The translations under genes were made by a program, and so were the position numbers. A model generated the notes under the pieces. It was not told the origin of the DNA and did not search any database. It worked only from the letters and a program-made list of their open reading frames with translations. 5,507 nucleotides of DNA, from positions 1 through 5,507 of the forward strand of contig JAUYGU010000009.1 in assembly GCA_030690405.1 (NCBI GenBank). Reading direction: 5' to 3'. Of this stretch, positions 4,519-5,507 are shown in pieces. This stretch comes from Dehalococcoidia bacterium. Lineage in GTDB: Bacteria; Chloroflexota; Dehalococcoidia; SM23-28-2; RBG-16-64-32. The stretch's first letter is position 1. Each line of letters starts with the position of its first letter.

Positions 4519-5507
4519 ATGCCCGCCCCGTCTCTGGCCACCCTCACCGAAGAGCAGCAGATGATCGTCTCGGAGGTGCGCCGGTTCGTAGAGAAGGAGG
4601 TCATGCCGGTCGCCACGGAGCTTGAGCACCGCGACGAATACCCCACCCAGCTGGTCGAGCAGATGAAGGGGCTGGGGATGTTCGGCGCCACAATCCCGGA
4701 GAAGTACGGCGGCCTGGAGCTGCCGTTCACCACCTACGCCGCCATCGTGGAGGAGCTGTCGCGGGGCTGGATGAGCCTGGGCGGCATCCTGAACACCCAT
4801 ACGATGGTCTCCTGGATGATCAAGACCTACGCCACCGAGCATGTGAAGGAGCGCCTCCTGCCGCAGATGGCGACGGGCGAGCGCCGCTGCGGTCTCTGCA
4901 TGACGGAGCCGAACGCCGGCTCCGACCTGCAGGCGATCACCACCAAAGCGGTGAAGGACGGCGACGACTACCTGCTGAACGGCAACAAGATGTGGGTATC
5001 CAACGGCGTCCACGCCAAGATCTTCGCCGTGCTCGCCAAGACGGACCCGCAGGCGAAGCCACCGTACAAGGGCATGAGCATCTTCATCATAGAGAAAGAG
5101 ACGACGCCCGGGATGACGGTGGGCCGCATCATCGAGAAGCTGGGCTACAAGGGGATCGACACGACGGAGCTGGCGTTCGAGGACGCGCGGGTGCCGGCGG
5201 AGAGCCTGCTGGGCGGCGAGGAGGGTCAGGGCTGGCTCCAGATCATGTCGACGATAGAGATCGGCCGCGTGAACGTCGCCTCGCGCGCCGTGGGCGTGGC
5301 GACGGCAGCGTTTGAGGACGCGATCCGCTACGCCAAGCAGCGGGAGACGTTCGGCCAGCCGATCGCCAACCACCAGGCGATCCAGCTCATGCTGGCGGAG
5401 ATGGCGACGAAGATCGAGGCGGCGCGGCTGCTGGCGCGGGCGGCGGCCGCGAAGAAGGACGCCGGCGAGCGCGCCGACATGTGGGCAGGGATGGCGAAGC
5501 TGTTCTG
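4519..5507 (+). CDS. Acyl-CoA dehydrogenase (FAD-dependent; C-terminus beyond right edge)
   Basis: 329 codons are visible of an expected 380-400; the frame is open to the edge. The enzyme introduces the alpha-beta double bond into an acyl-CoA and passes electrons to ETF. The N-terminal helical domain begins EEQQMIVSEVRRFVEKEVMP (11-30) and includes IPEKYGGLELP (59-69). The middle beta domain carries the family signature CMTEPNAGSD (127-136) and WVSNGVHA (159-166). The C-terminal domain starts with MSTIEIGRVNVASRAVG (243-259) and has YAKQRETFGQPIANHQAIQ (271-289), where R275 and FGQPI are standard FAD-interface residues. The catalytic glutamate region near the C-terminus may lie outside the window, so substrate class cannot be judged. 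The gene follows a CitE-like lyase by three bases. This suggests a short or branched dicarboxylic or methyl-branched acyl-CoA route, but that is inference. Confidence 0.93.
   Translation, partial: MPAPSLATLTEEQQMIVSEVRRFVEKEVMPVATELEHRDEYPTQLVEQMKGLGMFGATIPEKYGGLELPFTTYAAIVEELSRGWMSLGGILNTHTMVSWMIKTYATEHVKERLLPQMATGERRCGLCMTEPNAGSDLQAITTKAVKDGDDYLLNGNKMWVSNGVHAKIFAVLAKTDPQAKPPYKGMSIFIIEKETTPGMTVGRIIEKLGYKGIDTTELAFEDARVPAESLLGGEEGQGWLQIMSTIEIGRVNVASRAVGVATAAFEDAIRYAKQRETFGQPIANHQAIQLMLAEMATKIEAARLLARAAAAKKDAGERADMWAGMAKLF

Noticed and set aside
4333..5373. 346-codon open frame on the minus strand
   Set aside because: It lies antisense to the end of the CitE-like lyase and most of the acyl-CoA dehydrogenase, is rich in Arg/His/Leu, and shows no domain. 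It is a GC-rich shadow of the real genes.

Overview
The window is a GC-rich chromosomal stretch with a divergent pair of acyl-CoA gene groups. The organism is probably a Chloroflexota member or another high-GC bacterium with a similar malyl-CoA lyase. This rests on the close resemblance, from memory, of the lyase at 2242-3291 to the Chloroflexus malyl-CoA/beta-methylmalyl-CoA lyase, and on dispersed palindromic repeats of a kind common in large GC-rich genomes. The placement is tentative.

The minus-strand operon reads right to left: mcl (2242-3291), a SucC/MtkA-type CoA-ligase beta subunit (582-1790), then the matching SucD/MtkB-type alpha subunit (1-376, running off the left edge). Together they fit a module that activates malate or a related 2-hydroxy diacid to its CoA thioester and cleaves it, for example malate + CoA + ATP to malyl-CoA to glyoxylate + acetyl-CoA. 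The reverse direction is also possible. The plus-strand group is a second, divergent HpcH/HpaI (CitE-like) lyase (3610-4515), followed 3 bp later by an acyl-CoA dehydrogenase (4519 to the right edge). The 318-bp region between the groups (3292-3609) holds a good sigma-70-type promoter for the minus operon, a weaker candidate for the plus operon, and several inverted repeats.

The most unusual feature is inside the minus operon. Both ligase subunit genes have been interrupted at their start codons by different repeat-rich insertions. In each case the first codons are duplicated, so one copy of the gene start lies upstream of the insert and a second, restored copy begins the intact gene. The duplications are 23 bp (23/23 identical) for the beta gene and 35 bp (34/35) for the alpha gene. 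Both begin exactly at the A of the ATG. The upstream copies open short reading frames of 129 and 67 codons that run through the inserts and stop 9 and 2 bp before the restored ATGs, an arrangement suited to translational coupling. The larger insert has 10-bp terminal inverted repeats, two palindromic repeat copies and a truncated DUF559 endonuclease-like fragment. The smaller one is a chain of four hairpins.
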